A DNA stretch of 56,336 nt from an uncultured bacterium (GTDB lineage: Bacteria > Omnitrophota > Gorgyraeia > Ghiorseimicrobiales > Ghiorseimicrobiaceae): positions 1 through 56,336 of the forward strand of contig CAJVXN010000010.1 of the NCBI GenBank assembly GCA_913009335.1. The letters run 5' to 3'. The notes below the pieces were generated by a model. That model had not been told where the DNA came from and made no database searches. It saw only the letters and a program-made list of their open reading frames with translations. This document shows, piece by piece, positions 9,159 to 17,634 of the stretch; the first letter of the stretch is position 1; every line of letters starts with the position of its first letter. The translations under genes and the position numbers were made by a program.

Positions 9159-9536
9159 ATGGATACACTATATGGTTTTTATCTTTTAATTACATTGGGT
9201 TGTATTTACTATGTCTTAGAAAGATATATTTCCAAACAGTGGATTGATTCCAAGGATAATTTATCGTTCTCCCAGCAGAGACGGAGACAAATTTTTATAA
9301 GAATTGTGGCTTTCTTTGTTATCTTCTCAGCTTGGTATTTTCAAAATGAATATCGGCATAAATATTCTAGAGAAGCACAGGCTATGAAAATGTTTGATAA
9401 ACTGTTAAATGATTGGGAGGACGGTAAGAAAAAAGAAGTTATTCAAAAATTAGAACATATGTCTTTGGAGGAACGCTCTTGGGATGTCGAAGAACCAGAT
9501 GATATTTATCAAGTTGAAGATTATGGATCATTTTAA
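9159..9536 (+). CDS. Small predicted membrane protein (125 aa) in attC-flanked cassette
   Basis: Two hydrophobic segments; followed directly by an attC-like site. Confidence 0.55.
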   Translation: MDTLYGFYLLITLGCIYYVLERYISKQWIDSKDNLSFSQQRRRQIFIRIVAFFVIFSAWYFQNEYRHKYSREAQAMKMFDKLLNDWEDGKKKEVIQKLEHMSLEERSWDVEEPDDIYQVEDYGSF

Positions 9537-9537
9537 A

Positions 9538-9615
9538 TGCTAACAAGGCAATGCAGCGGACTGTTATCCGCCGCCTTTCGGCGTCGGCTACCAGCCGCTG
9601 ATTTCTGTGTTAGAT
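9538..9615 (+). other. attC-like recombination site 1
   Basis: GCTAACAAGGC...GCAGCGG...CCGCTGAT...GTGTTAGAT; 3' core GTTAGAT fits GTTRRRY; internal GC-rich hairpin; begins at ORF stop. Confidence 0.65.
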
Positions 9616-9643
9616 TAAAAAATAAAATTAAACGACTGTCATT

Positions 9644-9696
9644 GAAGGAATTACCCAGTAATTATCTGGATCCTGCGGTCAAGCCGCAGGATGACG
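9644..9696 (+). repeat. Palindromic tail repeat copy 1 (GAAGGAATTACCCAGTAATTATCTGGATCCTGCGGTCAAGCCGCAGGATGACG)
   Basis: Near-identical to 11082-11135; ATCCTGCGG-tcaag-CCGCAGGAT hairpin. Confidence 0.8.
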
Positions 9697-9700
9697 GAAG

Positions 9701-9768
9701 AATAACAAAACAATCTAGCGGACGGAAAAGTGCAGCTTTTGCGTCGTTGATTTTCAGTATTGTGTGAA
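9701..9768 (+). other. attC-like recombination site 2 (degenerate)
   Basis: AATAACAAAACAATCTAGCGGACG..GAAAAGtgcaGCTTTT..CGTCGTTGATTTT; aligns with attC-like site 3. Confidence 0.45.
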
Positions 9769-9794
9769 CAGTAAATAAAAATTATAAGAAAAAT

Positions 9795-9953
9795 ATGAGT
9801 AGAAAGAAATTAGTAATATTATGGTTAATTAAAAATACTGATTTAATTTTGAAATGGGTTATAATTATTCTTATTTTATTTCTTTTGTGTGGAAGGGCGA
9901 TAAAGATTGAACATATAAAATCCAGTGGGTCAAAACTAAGACTACTGCAATAA
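9795..9953 (+). CDS. Small single-TM protein (52 aa: MSRKKLVILWLIKNTDLILKWVIIILILFLLCGRAIKIEHIKSSGSKLRLLQ)
   Basis: ORF below the track cut-off, between attC-like site 2 and the HEPN-like ORF; strongly hydrophobic centre. Confidence 0.4.
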   Translation: MSRKKLVILWLIKNTDLILKWVIIILILFLLCGRAIKIEHIKSSGSKLRLLQ

Positions 9954-9982
9954 TAGAACAGATAACATATATCTGAGAAAAT

Positions 9983-10678
9983 ATGAATAAAATAGCAACT
10001 CATAATATAGAATTAAATTTTTACTACTTGCATTCAAAGGATGCTGAAATGTTTGCTCTTTGGGCGAAACAAGAAGAAGAAAAAAAATCAAAATTAAAAA
10101 GTCTTCATGCACGCCACGCTATTCTTTCTGCTATTTTCACCTGTGAATCTCTTATTAATCTAGTATTAGCAGATTTCTATATACCTAAATCAGGTAGCAA
10201 AAGCATTGATCGACTCAGTTTATATGATAAATGGTTTACAGCACCTCTTATATGTACAAAAAATCAAACGATGAAAACCTTTGATAAATCTGTCGAACCT
10301 TTTCAAAGTTTTGCAGAATTAATAAAAATCAGAAATTGGCTTGTCCATCCTAAGCCAGATATTTACGTTGATGGAACACTAGATGAAGGCTCAATTACCA
10401 TACTTGAAAGCGAAGAAACTCATCCGTGGATAGAAACAATAAAAGGTGCAATTTGGCGACAAACCCAAATACCTGTAAATCCCTTTGAGCTTTGTTCAAA
10501 TCATGCAGAAAAGGCTATCAATGTTGTAAAAGAAATGGAAAATAAGTTAAAAGAATTAATGCCTAATCAGATAACTAAAGATTGGCTTAAAAAAATAAAA
10601 TGTATAGATAAAAATACTAAAAACGCTATGACCATATCAATTGATTCTTTGTGGGGTGGCTATACTCCAAATGAATAA
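9983..10678 (+). CDS. HEPN-like protein (candidate ribonuclease)
   Basis: Helical protein with Rx4H motif (IKIRNWLVHPKPDIY); cassette-borne. Confidence 0.5.
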   Translation: MNKIATHNIELNFYYLHSKDAEMFALWAKQEEEKKSKLKSLHARHAILSAIFTCESLINLVLADFYIPKSGSKSIDRLSLYDKWFTAPLICTKNQTMKTFDKSVEPFQSFAELIKIRNWLVHPKPDIYVDGTLDEGSITILESEETHPWIETIKGAIWRQTQIPVNPFELCSNHAEKAINVVKEMENKLKELMPNQITKDWLKKIKCIDKNTKNAMTISIDSLWGGYTPNE

Positions 10679-10745
10679 TAGATAACAAAATAATCCAGTG
10701 GATGTAAAAGCTGCGCTTTTCCGCCGCTGATTTCAAACGCTAGAT
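10679..10745 (+). other. attC-like recombination site 3
   Basis: AGATAACAAAATAATCCAGTGGATG..AAAAGCtgcGCTTTT..CCGCCGCTGATTTCAAACGCTAGAT; starts at preceding stop codon. Confidence 0.6.
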
Positions 10746-10805
10746 GGAAAAATAAAATTAAACGACTGTTATTCTGCGACTTGATCGCAGAATCCAGAAA
10801 AAGCA

Positions 10806-11099
10806 ATGGAAAAGTCATTTGTTGTTTATATTTTAGCTAGCAAACGAAATGGGACTTTATATGTTGGGGTGACTTCTGTTTTAATAAAGCGTGTATGGGA
10901 GCATAAGAATAAATTGGTATCTGGGTTTACAGAAAAGTATGGGGTGGATAAGTTGGTCTATTTTGAACAACATCAGGATGCGGAAAATGCAATCAAAAGA
11001 GAAAAGCGTTTGAAATTCTGGAAACGCAAGTGGAAATTAGACCTTATCGAAAAGCATAATCCAGATTGGAAAGATCTCTATGAAGGAATTACCCTGTAA
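10806..11099 (+). CDS. GIY-YIG nuclease superfamily small protein (URI-type)
   Basis: VVYILASKRNGTLYVGVTSVLIKRVWEHKNK...AIKREKRLKFWKRKWKLDLIE. Confidence 0.9.
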   Translation: MEKSFVVYILASKRNGTLYVGVTSVLIKRVWEHKNKLVSGFTEKYGVDKLVYFEQHQDAENAIKREKRLKFWKRKWKLDLIEKHNPDWKDLYEGITL

Positions 11100-11135
11100 T
11101 TATCTGGGATCCTGCGGTCAAGCCGCAGGATGACG
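11082..11135 (+). repeat. Palindromic tail repeat copy 2, overlapping the 3' end of the GIY-YIG ORF
   Basis: Matches 9644-9696. Confidence 0.8.
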
Positions 11136-11250
11136 ATGGAGCGGCAGATTGGTCTATTGTGTAGGGTTTTTGGTTTCGGATGGCAATTTATCTAAAAATA
11201 GCCGGCATATTTTAAAAATAAAACCGTAAATGCCAAGATATTATTAGTGC

Positions 11251-11332
11251 GCGGGCGTGGCGGAATTGGCATACGCGTATGGCTTAGGACCATATGGGGA
11301 AACCCTTGGGGGTTCAACTCCCTCCGTCCGCA
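11251..11332 (+). tRNA. tRNA-Leu(UAG)
   Basis: Acceptor GCGGGCG/CGTCCGC, anticodon stem TATGG/CCATA with loop CTTAGGA, T arm GGGGG-TTCAACT-CCCTC; CCA not encoded. Confidence 0.95.
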
Positions 11333-11361
11333 CTGAAGAGATATAGAAAACGGTGAATGAA

Positions 11362-11530
11362 GGCTTTTTAGTAATTATCCACGGAGTGGATTTAGTTTGT
11401 TGCTGAAAAGCCAAAGGGGTGTGGGGAAAATTTTGCCCCACGCTTTTGGGGTGACAGTGACGAGCGATAGCGAGGAACACCAGAGGGGCGAAGCCCTTAT
11501 GGGGAGTGAGCGTCATTATAGACAAGATAA
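11362..11530 (+). repeat. Structured intergenic region between tRNA-Leu and tRNA-Gly
   Basis: GGCTTTTTAGTAA/TTGCTGAAAAGCC (G.U-compatible), ATCCACggaGTGGAT, GTGGGGaaaattttgCCCCAC, GGGGCgaaGCCCTT. Confidence 0.5.
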
Positions 11531-11600
11531 GTTTTAGAGAAGCTAGTACCATAAAGTGGATTTACATATAAGCGTTGAATAATCTATAGCGAGTGACTAC

Positions 11601-11673
11601 GCGGGAGTAACTCAGTTGGTAGAGTACAACGTTGCCAACGTTGTTGTCGCGGGTTCGAAGCCCGTCTCCCGCT
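11601..11673 (+). tRNA. tRNA-Gly(GCC)
   Basis: Acceptor GCGGGAG/CTCCCGC, anticodon loop TTGCCAA, T arm GCGGG-TTCGAAG-CCCGT; CCA not encoded. Confidence 0.95.
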
Positions 11674-11732
11674 TAACATTTATAAATAGAAAATTATTTT
11701 TAATTTTTTTAGATTATGGAGGATTATGTATT

Positions 11733-12203
11733 ATGAAGATTATGGATTTTCTTTCAACTAAGGCAGTCTCTGCGAATATTAAATCTGCGGATAAAGATAG
11801 CGTGTTAAAAGAACTGGTTGGTGTTTTGATTGATGCCGGTGACGTAGATAAGAAGAATAAGAATAAACTTATTGAACTTTTAAAAGCACGAGAGGCACTG
11901 GGCTCAACAGCTATTGGTCAGGGTGTCGGTATTCCTCATGCAAAAAGCGATTGTGTTAGTAGCCTTACCGCCGCTTTCGGTGTATCAAAGAAAGGGGTTA
12001 ATTTTGAATCTTTAGACGGAGAGCCGGTTTATATATTTTTCTTACTCTTGGCTCCTCAGGATTCAGCCGGTCCGCACTTAAAAGCGCTTGCGCGTATTTC
12101 CCGGCTTTTAAAAGACAAGTATTTCCGTGAAAGTTTAAAATCCGCAGAAGATGAAAAATCTGTTTTGAAAATAATCCAACAGGAAGATGAAAAAAAGATT
12201 TAG
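11733..12203 (+). CDS. ptsN: PTS EIIA (fructose/nitrogen-type) domain protein
   Basis: LGSTAIGQGVGIPHAKSD; start moved from 11616 because the tracked ORF runs into tRNA-Gly. Confidence 0.88.
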   Translation: MKIMDFLSTKAVSANIKSADKDSVLKELVGVLIDAGDVDKKNKNKLIELLKAREALGSTAIGQGVGIPHAKSDCVSSLTAAFGVSKKGVNFESLDGEPVYIFFLLLAPQDSAGPHLKALARISRLLKDKYFRESLKSAEDEKSVLKIIQQEDEKKI

Positions 12204-13479
12204 ACAAAAGATTAAAAATAGTTTTTTAAAATGGCTCTATCCCGGGATGGGAGTAAAGCGTTGGGGAATCCTGCCGGTGATAGGAATTTTATTGACTGTG
12301 ATTGGGGCCTCAAGGTTGGGGGCCGCCAGATATTTTACGCAAAAACTTACTACAGGAAAGATATTTAATGCTTTACTTATTGCTCTAGGAATTTATTTAA
12401 TTTTTGTTGGCGTTAAAGAATTGTTAACTTTTATAATTAGGTTGTTCCTACCGCAAAAAGAAAATGAAACCGGTAAAGGCTTGATAGATATTATTTACGA
12501 ACGGAAATATTTAGAAAAAGGCCCTAAGATTGTAGCTATTGGAGGAGGAACCGGATTATCAACCCTCCTGCATGGCCTTAAGCAATACACAAATAATATT
12601 GCCGCTATAGTTACTGTTGCTGATGACGGCGGGAGTTCCGGACGTTTAAGACAGCAGTTTGGGATTTTACCTCCGGGAGATATACGCAACTGTTTAGTTG
12701 CTTTAGCCGAAACAGAGCCGATGATGCGTGATTTGTTTCAATTTAGGTTTGAAGAAGGTTCAGATTTAGGCGGGCATAGTTTCGGTAATTTATTTATTAC
12801 CGCAATGACTAAATTAACAGGAGATTTTGAAAAAGCAGTCAAAGAGTCAAGCAAGGTTTTGGCGATCAGGGGTCAGGTTATTCCTTCAACTTTAAGCAAG
12901 GTAGCATTAGTTGCTGAACATAATGATGGAAGTCGTACGGAAGGGGAGGCCCAAATTCCCACAAAAGACTCTCCCATACGTAATGTATATTTAAAACCTA
13001 ATAATGTTGCCGCAACTCCCGAGGCAGTGCGTGCGATACAGGATGCTGAGCTTATTGTATTCGGCCCAGGAAGTTTATATACCAGCATTTTACCTAATCT
13101 TTTGATTAAAGAAATAAGAGACGCAATAGCGGCTTCCAGTGCTTTAAAAATATATGTTTGTAATATTATGACTCAGCATGGAGAAACAGATAATTATTCC
13201 ACGTTTGATCATCTAAATGCCTTAATCACTCATGCTAAAGGCAGAATAATTGATTATGTAATAGTAAATACCGCCAAGGTTCCGGAACAGTTAATTTCAA
13301 AATATAAGACAGAAGATGCTGTCCTGATTAAGAATGATATAGCCAGAATTAAAAAAGCCGGCTTTAAGGTTATAGAAGAAGGAATTATTGAAGCTGGAGA
13401 TGTAATCAGGCACGATTCAGAGAAGCTTACTCAGATAATAGTCGGTCTTTTTGAAGAGAAAAGGCATGAACCCCGTTAG
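12187..13479 (+). CDS. YvcK/CofD-like gluconeogenesis factor with N-terminal TM segments
   Basis: IVAIGGGTGLSTLLHGLKQYTNNIAAIVTVADDGGSSGRLR; FGPGSLYTSILPNLL. Confidence 0.92.
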   Translation: MKKRFRQKIKNSFLKWLYPGMGVKRWGILPVIGILLTVIGASRLGAARYFTQKLTTGKIFNALLIALGIYLIFVGVKELLTFIIRLFLPQKENETGKGLIDIIYERKYLEKGPKIVAIGGGTGLSTLLHGLKQYTNNIAAIVTVADDGGSSGRLRQQFGILPPGDIRNCLVALAETEPMMRDLFQFRFEEGSDLGGHSFGNLFITAMTKLTGDFEKAVKESSKVLAIRGQVIPSTLSKVALVAEHNDGSRTEGEAQIPTKDSPIRNVYLKPNNVAATPEAVRAIQDAELIVFGPGSLYTSILPNLLIKEIRDAIAASSALKIYVCNIMTQHGETDNYSTFDHLNALITHAKGRIIDYVIVNTAKVPEQLISKYKTEDAVLIKNDIARIKKAGFKVIEEGIIEAGDVIRHDSEKLTQIIVGLFEEKRHEPR

Positions 13480-13596
13480 AGATAGGTCACCCATGAGGCG
13501 ACCGTTTAATAAGGTCGATACTTTAGAAGCGAAATAGCTTTTATAGATATGGATACATTATATAAAAAGAAAGTAAACCAAATCTCTAACGGGGTG
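13469..13596 (+). repeat. CCCCGTTAGAGAT palindromic element, copy 1
   Basis: AACCCCGTTAGAGAT ... ATCTCTAACGGGGTG inverted termini; supplies YvcK stop and a possible GTG start for the next gene. Confidence 0.85.
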
Positions 13597-15603
13597 AATA
13601 GGGCTGCCAGGGTTAATTTATTACTTGCAATACATTGTCATCAGCCAGTGGGTAATTTTGCTGGAGTATTCAGCGATGCTTATGAAAAAGCTTACTTGCC
13701 ATTTATTGATGTATTAGACAGGCATCCTAAGATTAAGGTATGTTTTCACTATTCAGGAAGTTTGCTTGATTGGCTCTTAGTTAAACATCCTGAATTTATC
13801 CAAAGACTAAAGCGTTTAATCCGCCAGGGTAGAATTGAGATAATTAGCGGGGGGTATTATGAGCCTATACTTTCGCTTATTCCTTTGCGGGATGCTTGCG
13901 GTCAGATTGCAATGTTAAGTTCTTTGATTAAAGATAAGTTTGATTTTGAGCCTAGAGGTGGTTGGCTTGCGGAGAGGGTTTGGGAGCCAAAGATACCGCA
14001 TATATTATCAAGTAGCGGTATTAAATATACGGTAGTAGATGATTGGCATTTTAAATTAGCCGGCTTCGACATCGACAAATTATCAGGTTATTATTTGACA
14101 GAAGAAGAGACTAGGAGTGTTGCGCTTTTTGCTTCGAACGAAAAACTTAGATACCTGATGCCGTTTGCAGCGCCTCGTGCGACGATTGATTATTTACGTG
14201 CTAAAGCCGTTAAAAGAGATGAGGATTTAACCATTACATTTGGGGATGATGGTGAAAAATTCGGATTCTGGCCGGGGACGCATAATTGGGTATATAAAAA
14301 GGGCTGGTTAGATAAGTTTTTTACCCAGATTGAAAATAATTCTGATTGGATTAGTACGCACAGGTTTAGTGATTTTATGGAGAGCAATGCTCCGAAGGGG
14401 CGTGCTTATATTCCCTGTGCTAGTTATCGCGAGATGCATGAATGGTCAGGTGGGTATTTTAGGAATTTCTTTGTTAAATATCCCGAAACAAATTTCATGC
14501 ATAAGAGGATGCTTCAATTAAGCAATAGGCTAAAGGATACATCAGCTCTTTCTGATAAAAAACTAACACAGGCAAGGCATCATTTATATATGGCTCAAAC
14601 AAATTGTTCATACTGGCATGGTGTTTTTGGCGGGCTGTATTTGAATCATTTGCGCGCGGCAGTATATTCGAATCTTATAGAGGCAGAGAAGATATTGGAT
14701 AATGGTTTTTCAAAGAAAGAATATTGCAATATAGAAATAACTGATTTTGATGTTGATGCCCAGGAAGAAATAATGGTAAATACGAAAGTCTTTAAATTCT
14801 GCTTTAAGCCAGCAGCTGGTGCGGGTATTTGTGAGTGGGATTATAAAGATAAATCCCTAAATTTGGTAAATACTATTATGCGCAGGCCGGAGAATGCCCA
14901 TAAGGAGGTCGCCTCAGGCGTATCGTCTTTGAGTTTGAAAGAAAAAGATGAGGAGATTTCTAATTTTGGCGCTGTTAATAGGCTCAAGGGGGAGGGATTA
15001 AAGGATTACCTTTTTTATGATCGCAATCCAAGATATTGCTTCTTGGAACATTTTTTAGATGAAAGCATAACAGTCAAAGATTTCTATAGAGATAAATATA
15101 AAGAATTAGGTGATTTTTCAAATAGTAAGTATATCTTTGAAACCAGCGATAACGAATTGATAAAAAAAACTAATAAAATTATTGATACTCTCAAATTTAA
15201 AAAATCCGGTTTCATAAACAGCAAACAGTTAGATTTAATAAAAACCGTTACTATCAAAAATAAAAAGTTAACATTTAAATATATTTTGAACAATCAATCC
15301 GATGAGCAGATAAAAGCTGTCTTTGCCGGAGAATTTAATTTTTCTATATATGATAATTTATTGAGTAGAAAATTAGGAAGGTTGAAAGCGAATAAGCTCG
15401 AATTAAATGATATCTGGAATAATGTTAGATTTGATTTTAAGTTTGATGAAGAAGTCGAAATATGGCATTTTCCAGTTGAGACGGTATCTGAATCCGAATC
15501 GGGAATAGAAAAAATTTATCAGGAATTATGTTTATTGTTTCGTTGGCCGATTGATTTAGCGCCAAATTCAATATGGCAGACTGCTTTTAGTTTAAGTTTG
15601 TAA
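13594..15603 (+). CDS. Glycoside hydrolase family 57 alpha-amylase/4-alpha-glucanotransferase-like protein (start 13594 GTG or 13549 ATG)
   Basis: LLLAIHCHQPVGNF...GGYYEPIL...GWLAERVWEPKI...TFGDDGEKFGFWPGTH. Confidence 0.9.
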   Translation: MNRAARVNLLLAIHCHQPVGNFAGVFSDAYEKAYLPFIDVLDRHPKIKVCFHYSGSLLDWLLVKHPEFIQRLKRLIRQGRIEIISGGYYEPILSLIPLRDACGQIAMLSSLIKDKFDFEPRGGWLAERVWEPKIPHILSSSGIKYTVVDDWHFKLAGFDIDKLSGYYLTEEETRSVALFASNEKLRYLMPFAAPRATIDYLRAKAVKRDEDLTITFGDDGEKFGFWPGTHNWVYKKGWLDKFFTQIENNSDWISTHRFSDFMESNAPKGRAYIPCASYREMHEWSGGYFRNFFVKYPETNFMHKRMLQLSNRLKDTSALSDKKLTQARHHLYMAQTNCSYWHGVFGGLYLNHLRAAVYSNLIEAEKILDNGFSKKEYCNIEITDFDVDAQEEIMVNTKVFKFCFKPAAGAGICEWDYKDKSLNLVNTIMRRPENAHKEVASGVSSLSLKEKDEEISNFGAVNRLKGEGLKDYLFYDRNPRYCFLEHFLDESITVKDFYRDKYKELGDFSNSKYIFETSDNELIKKTNKIIDTLKFKKSGFINSKQLDLIKTVTIKNKKLTFKYILNNQSDEQIKAVFAGEFNFSIYDNLLSRKLGRLKANKLELNDIWNNVRFDFKFDEEVEIWHFPVETVSESESGIEKIYQELCLLFRWPIDLAPNSIWQTAFSLSL

Positions 15604-15610
15604 TAAATTT

Positions 15611-15880
15611 ATGGCTATAAAATCTATTAAAAAAAATATTATTGTGAAAAATAAGCAGGGATTACATGCCAGACCCGCAGCTTTATTTGTGCAGATTGCC
15701 AATAGGTTTGATTCTCAAATAACTGTGGGGAAGGATAATGAGGTAGTAAATGGTAAGTCAATTATGGGGATTTTGACACTTGGAGCAACTAGAGGAAGTG
15801 AAATTGTTCTTGAGGCGATAGGATCTGATGCCGAAGAGGCAATTTTAGAACTAGAAAGGCTTTTAGCTCGCGATGAATGA
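15611..15880 (+). CDS. HPr family phosphocarrier protein
   Basis: VKNKQGLHARPAALFVQIA. Confidence 0.95.
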   Translation: MAIKSIKKNIIVKNKQGLHARPAALFVQIANRFDSQITVGKDNEVVNGKSIMGILTLGATRGSEIVLEAIGSDAEEAILELERLLARDE

Positions 15881-17618
15881 GATAATAAAGGGGATACCTG
15901 CATCCAGCGGGATTGTTATTGGTCCGGTTTATCTATTAGGCAAAGAGGACTATGATGTTTCTAAGCGTAAAATCTCTGACTCTGATATAGCTTTGGAGAT
16001 TGTGCGTTTTGAAGAAGCGCTTATTCAGACACATAAAGATCTAATTGCCCTTCAGAAGAAGGTGTCTCAAGAGCTTGATCAGGAGCAGGCGCAGATTTTT
16101 GATGCCCATTTGTTGGTTTTAGAAGATAGGATGTTGATTGAAGAGGTTATTTCACGCATCAAGAAAGAGAAGGTCAACGTAGAGTATATATTTCAGGGAA
16201 TGCTTAATAAATATATAAATGTTTTTTCTCGAATGGAAGATGAGTATCTAAGAGAGCGGGTTGCCGATATTAATGATGTTGGTAAACGTGTGCTGCGCGC
16301 CCTCTCGGGAAAAAAGAAAAAGAGTCTTTCCGAATTTGAGGAAAAGGTTATTGTAGTTGCTCATGATCTTTCTCCGTCTGATACAGCTGCTATGCACCGC
16401 AAAAATGTCATTGGCTTTATTACCGATATCGGAGGTAAGACTTCTCATACCGCGATTATGGCAAAATCTTTTGAAATTCCCGCGGTAGTAGGGGTTGAGA
16501 TTGCTACCTCGCGTATTAATGAGGGTGATACTATAATTATTGACGGTACGGCGGGAGTTATAGTTATCAATCCTGATAAGAAAACAATTACTCAATACAA
16601 TAAGGCTAAAGATAAAATTTTGGCCCAGGATGAGTCTTTTCTTTCATTAAAAGCGCTGCCCGCGCAGACAAAGGATAAAAGACGGGTAGAGCTGGCCGCA
16701 AATATTGAGTTGCCTGAAGAAATTCCTTTTGTAATTGATCATGGAGCCGAAGGGATAGGCTTGTATAGAACGGAATATTTTTATATGAATAGGCGCGGCT
16801 TGCCCACCGAGGAAGAACATTACGAGGCTTATAAATTAGTTGCGCAAAAAATGAGTCCGCATTCGGTAGTAATCAGGACATTAGATTTAGGAGGAGATAA
16901 ATTTATCTCGCAGCTCCAGATTCCGCATGATATGCTTCCTTTTTTAGGTTGGAGAGCGATTAGGTTTTGCCTTGCCCGGCCTGATATATTTAAGGTTCAG
17001 TTAAGGGCACTCTTGCGCGCCTCGGTCCATGGGAATATTAAGATTATGTATCCGATGATTTCCGGTATCGAAGAGATGCGTCAGGCAAATCAGATGATGG
17101 ATGATGTAAAGGTTGAATTACGGTCTAAAAAAATACCTTTCAATGAAGATGTTGAAATAGGCGCAATGATAGAGGTTCCGTCTGCTGCGATGACAGCTGA
17201 TTTAGTAGGTCAAGAAGCAGATTTTTTCAGTATTGGAACAAATGATTTAATTCAGTATGCGTTAGCGGTAGACAGAACGAATGAAAAGGTTGCTTATCTG
17301 TATGAACCGGCACATCCTGCGGTATTACGTTTGATTAAAAGGATAATCGAAGATGGTCATAAGAATAATATCTGGGTGGGGATGTGTGGAGAGATGTCCG
17401 GCGATCCGATATTTGTTCTTATTCTTTTAGGTATGGGGTTGGATAAATTTAGTATGCCTTCAAAAATGATTCCACAGATAAAACAGCTTGTGCGCGCTGT
17501 AACTATGGATCAGGCGAAAAAAATAGCAGAGGAAGTCCTTACTCTTTCTACCGGTAAGGAAGTAGAAAAATTTAGCAAGAAAAAGTTAAGAGAAATAATA
17601 CCGGAGATTTACAAATAG
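15873..17618 (+). CDS. ptsI: PTS phosphoenolpyruvate-protein phosphotransferase (EI)
   Basis: GGKTSHTAIMAKSFEIPAVVG, EGIGLYRTEYFYMNR, FSIGTNDLIQYALAVDR. Confidence 0.96.
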   Translation: MNEIIKGIPASSGIVIGPVYLLGKEDYDVSKRKISDSDIALEIVRFEEALIQTHKDLIALQKKVSQELDQEQAQIFDAHLLVLEDRMLIEEVISRIKKEKVNVEYIFQGMLNKYINVFSRMEDEYLRERVADINDVGKRVLRALSGKKKKSLSEFEEKVIVVAHDLSPSDTAAMHRKNVIGFITDIGGKTSHTAIMAKSFEIPAVVGVEIATSRINEGDTIIIDGTAGVIVINPDKKTITQYNKAKDKILAQDESFLSLKALPAQTKDKRRVELAANIELPEEIPFVIDHGAEGIGLYRTEYFYMNRRGLPTEEEHYEAYKLVAQKMSPHSVVIRTLDLGGDKFISQLQIPHDMLPFLGWRAIRFCLARPDIFKVQLRALLRASVHGNIKIMYPMISGIEEMRQANQMMDDVKVELRSKKIPFNEDVEIGAMIEVPSAAMTADLVGQEADFFSIGTNDLIQYALAVDRTNEKVAYLYEPAHPAVLRLIKRIIEDGHKNNIWVGMCGEMSGDPIFVLILLGMGLDKFSMPSKMIPQIKQLVRAVTMDQAKKIAEEVLTLSTGKEVEKFSKKKLREIIPEIYK

Positions 17619-17634
17619 AGGAGGTACTCCAATA

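Noticed and set aside
9537-9767. 76-aa + strand ORF
   Set aside because: Runs through attC-like sites and the palindromic tail repeat; no protein-like features.
11244-11552. Minus-strand 102-aa ORF
   Set aside because: It reads antisense through tRNA-Leu(UAG), giving the familiar spurious RTEGVEPPRVSPYGPKPYAYANSATPA pattern, and through repeat sequence.
11616-11732. N-terminal extension of the tracked ptsN ORF
   Set aside because: Overlaps tRNA-Gly; the PTS domain and ribosome site support a start at 11733.
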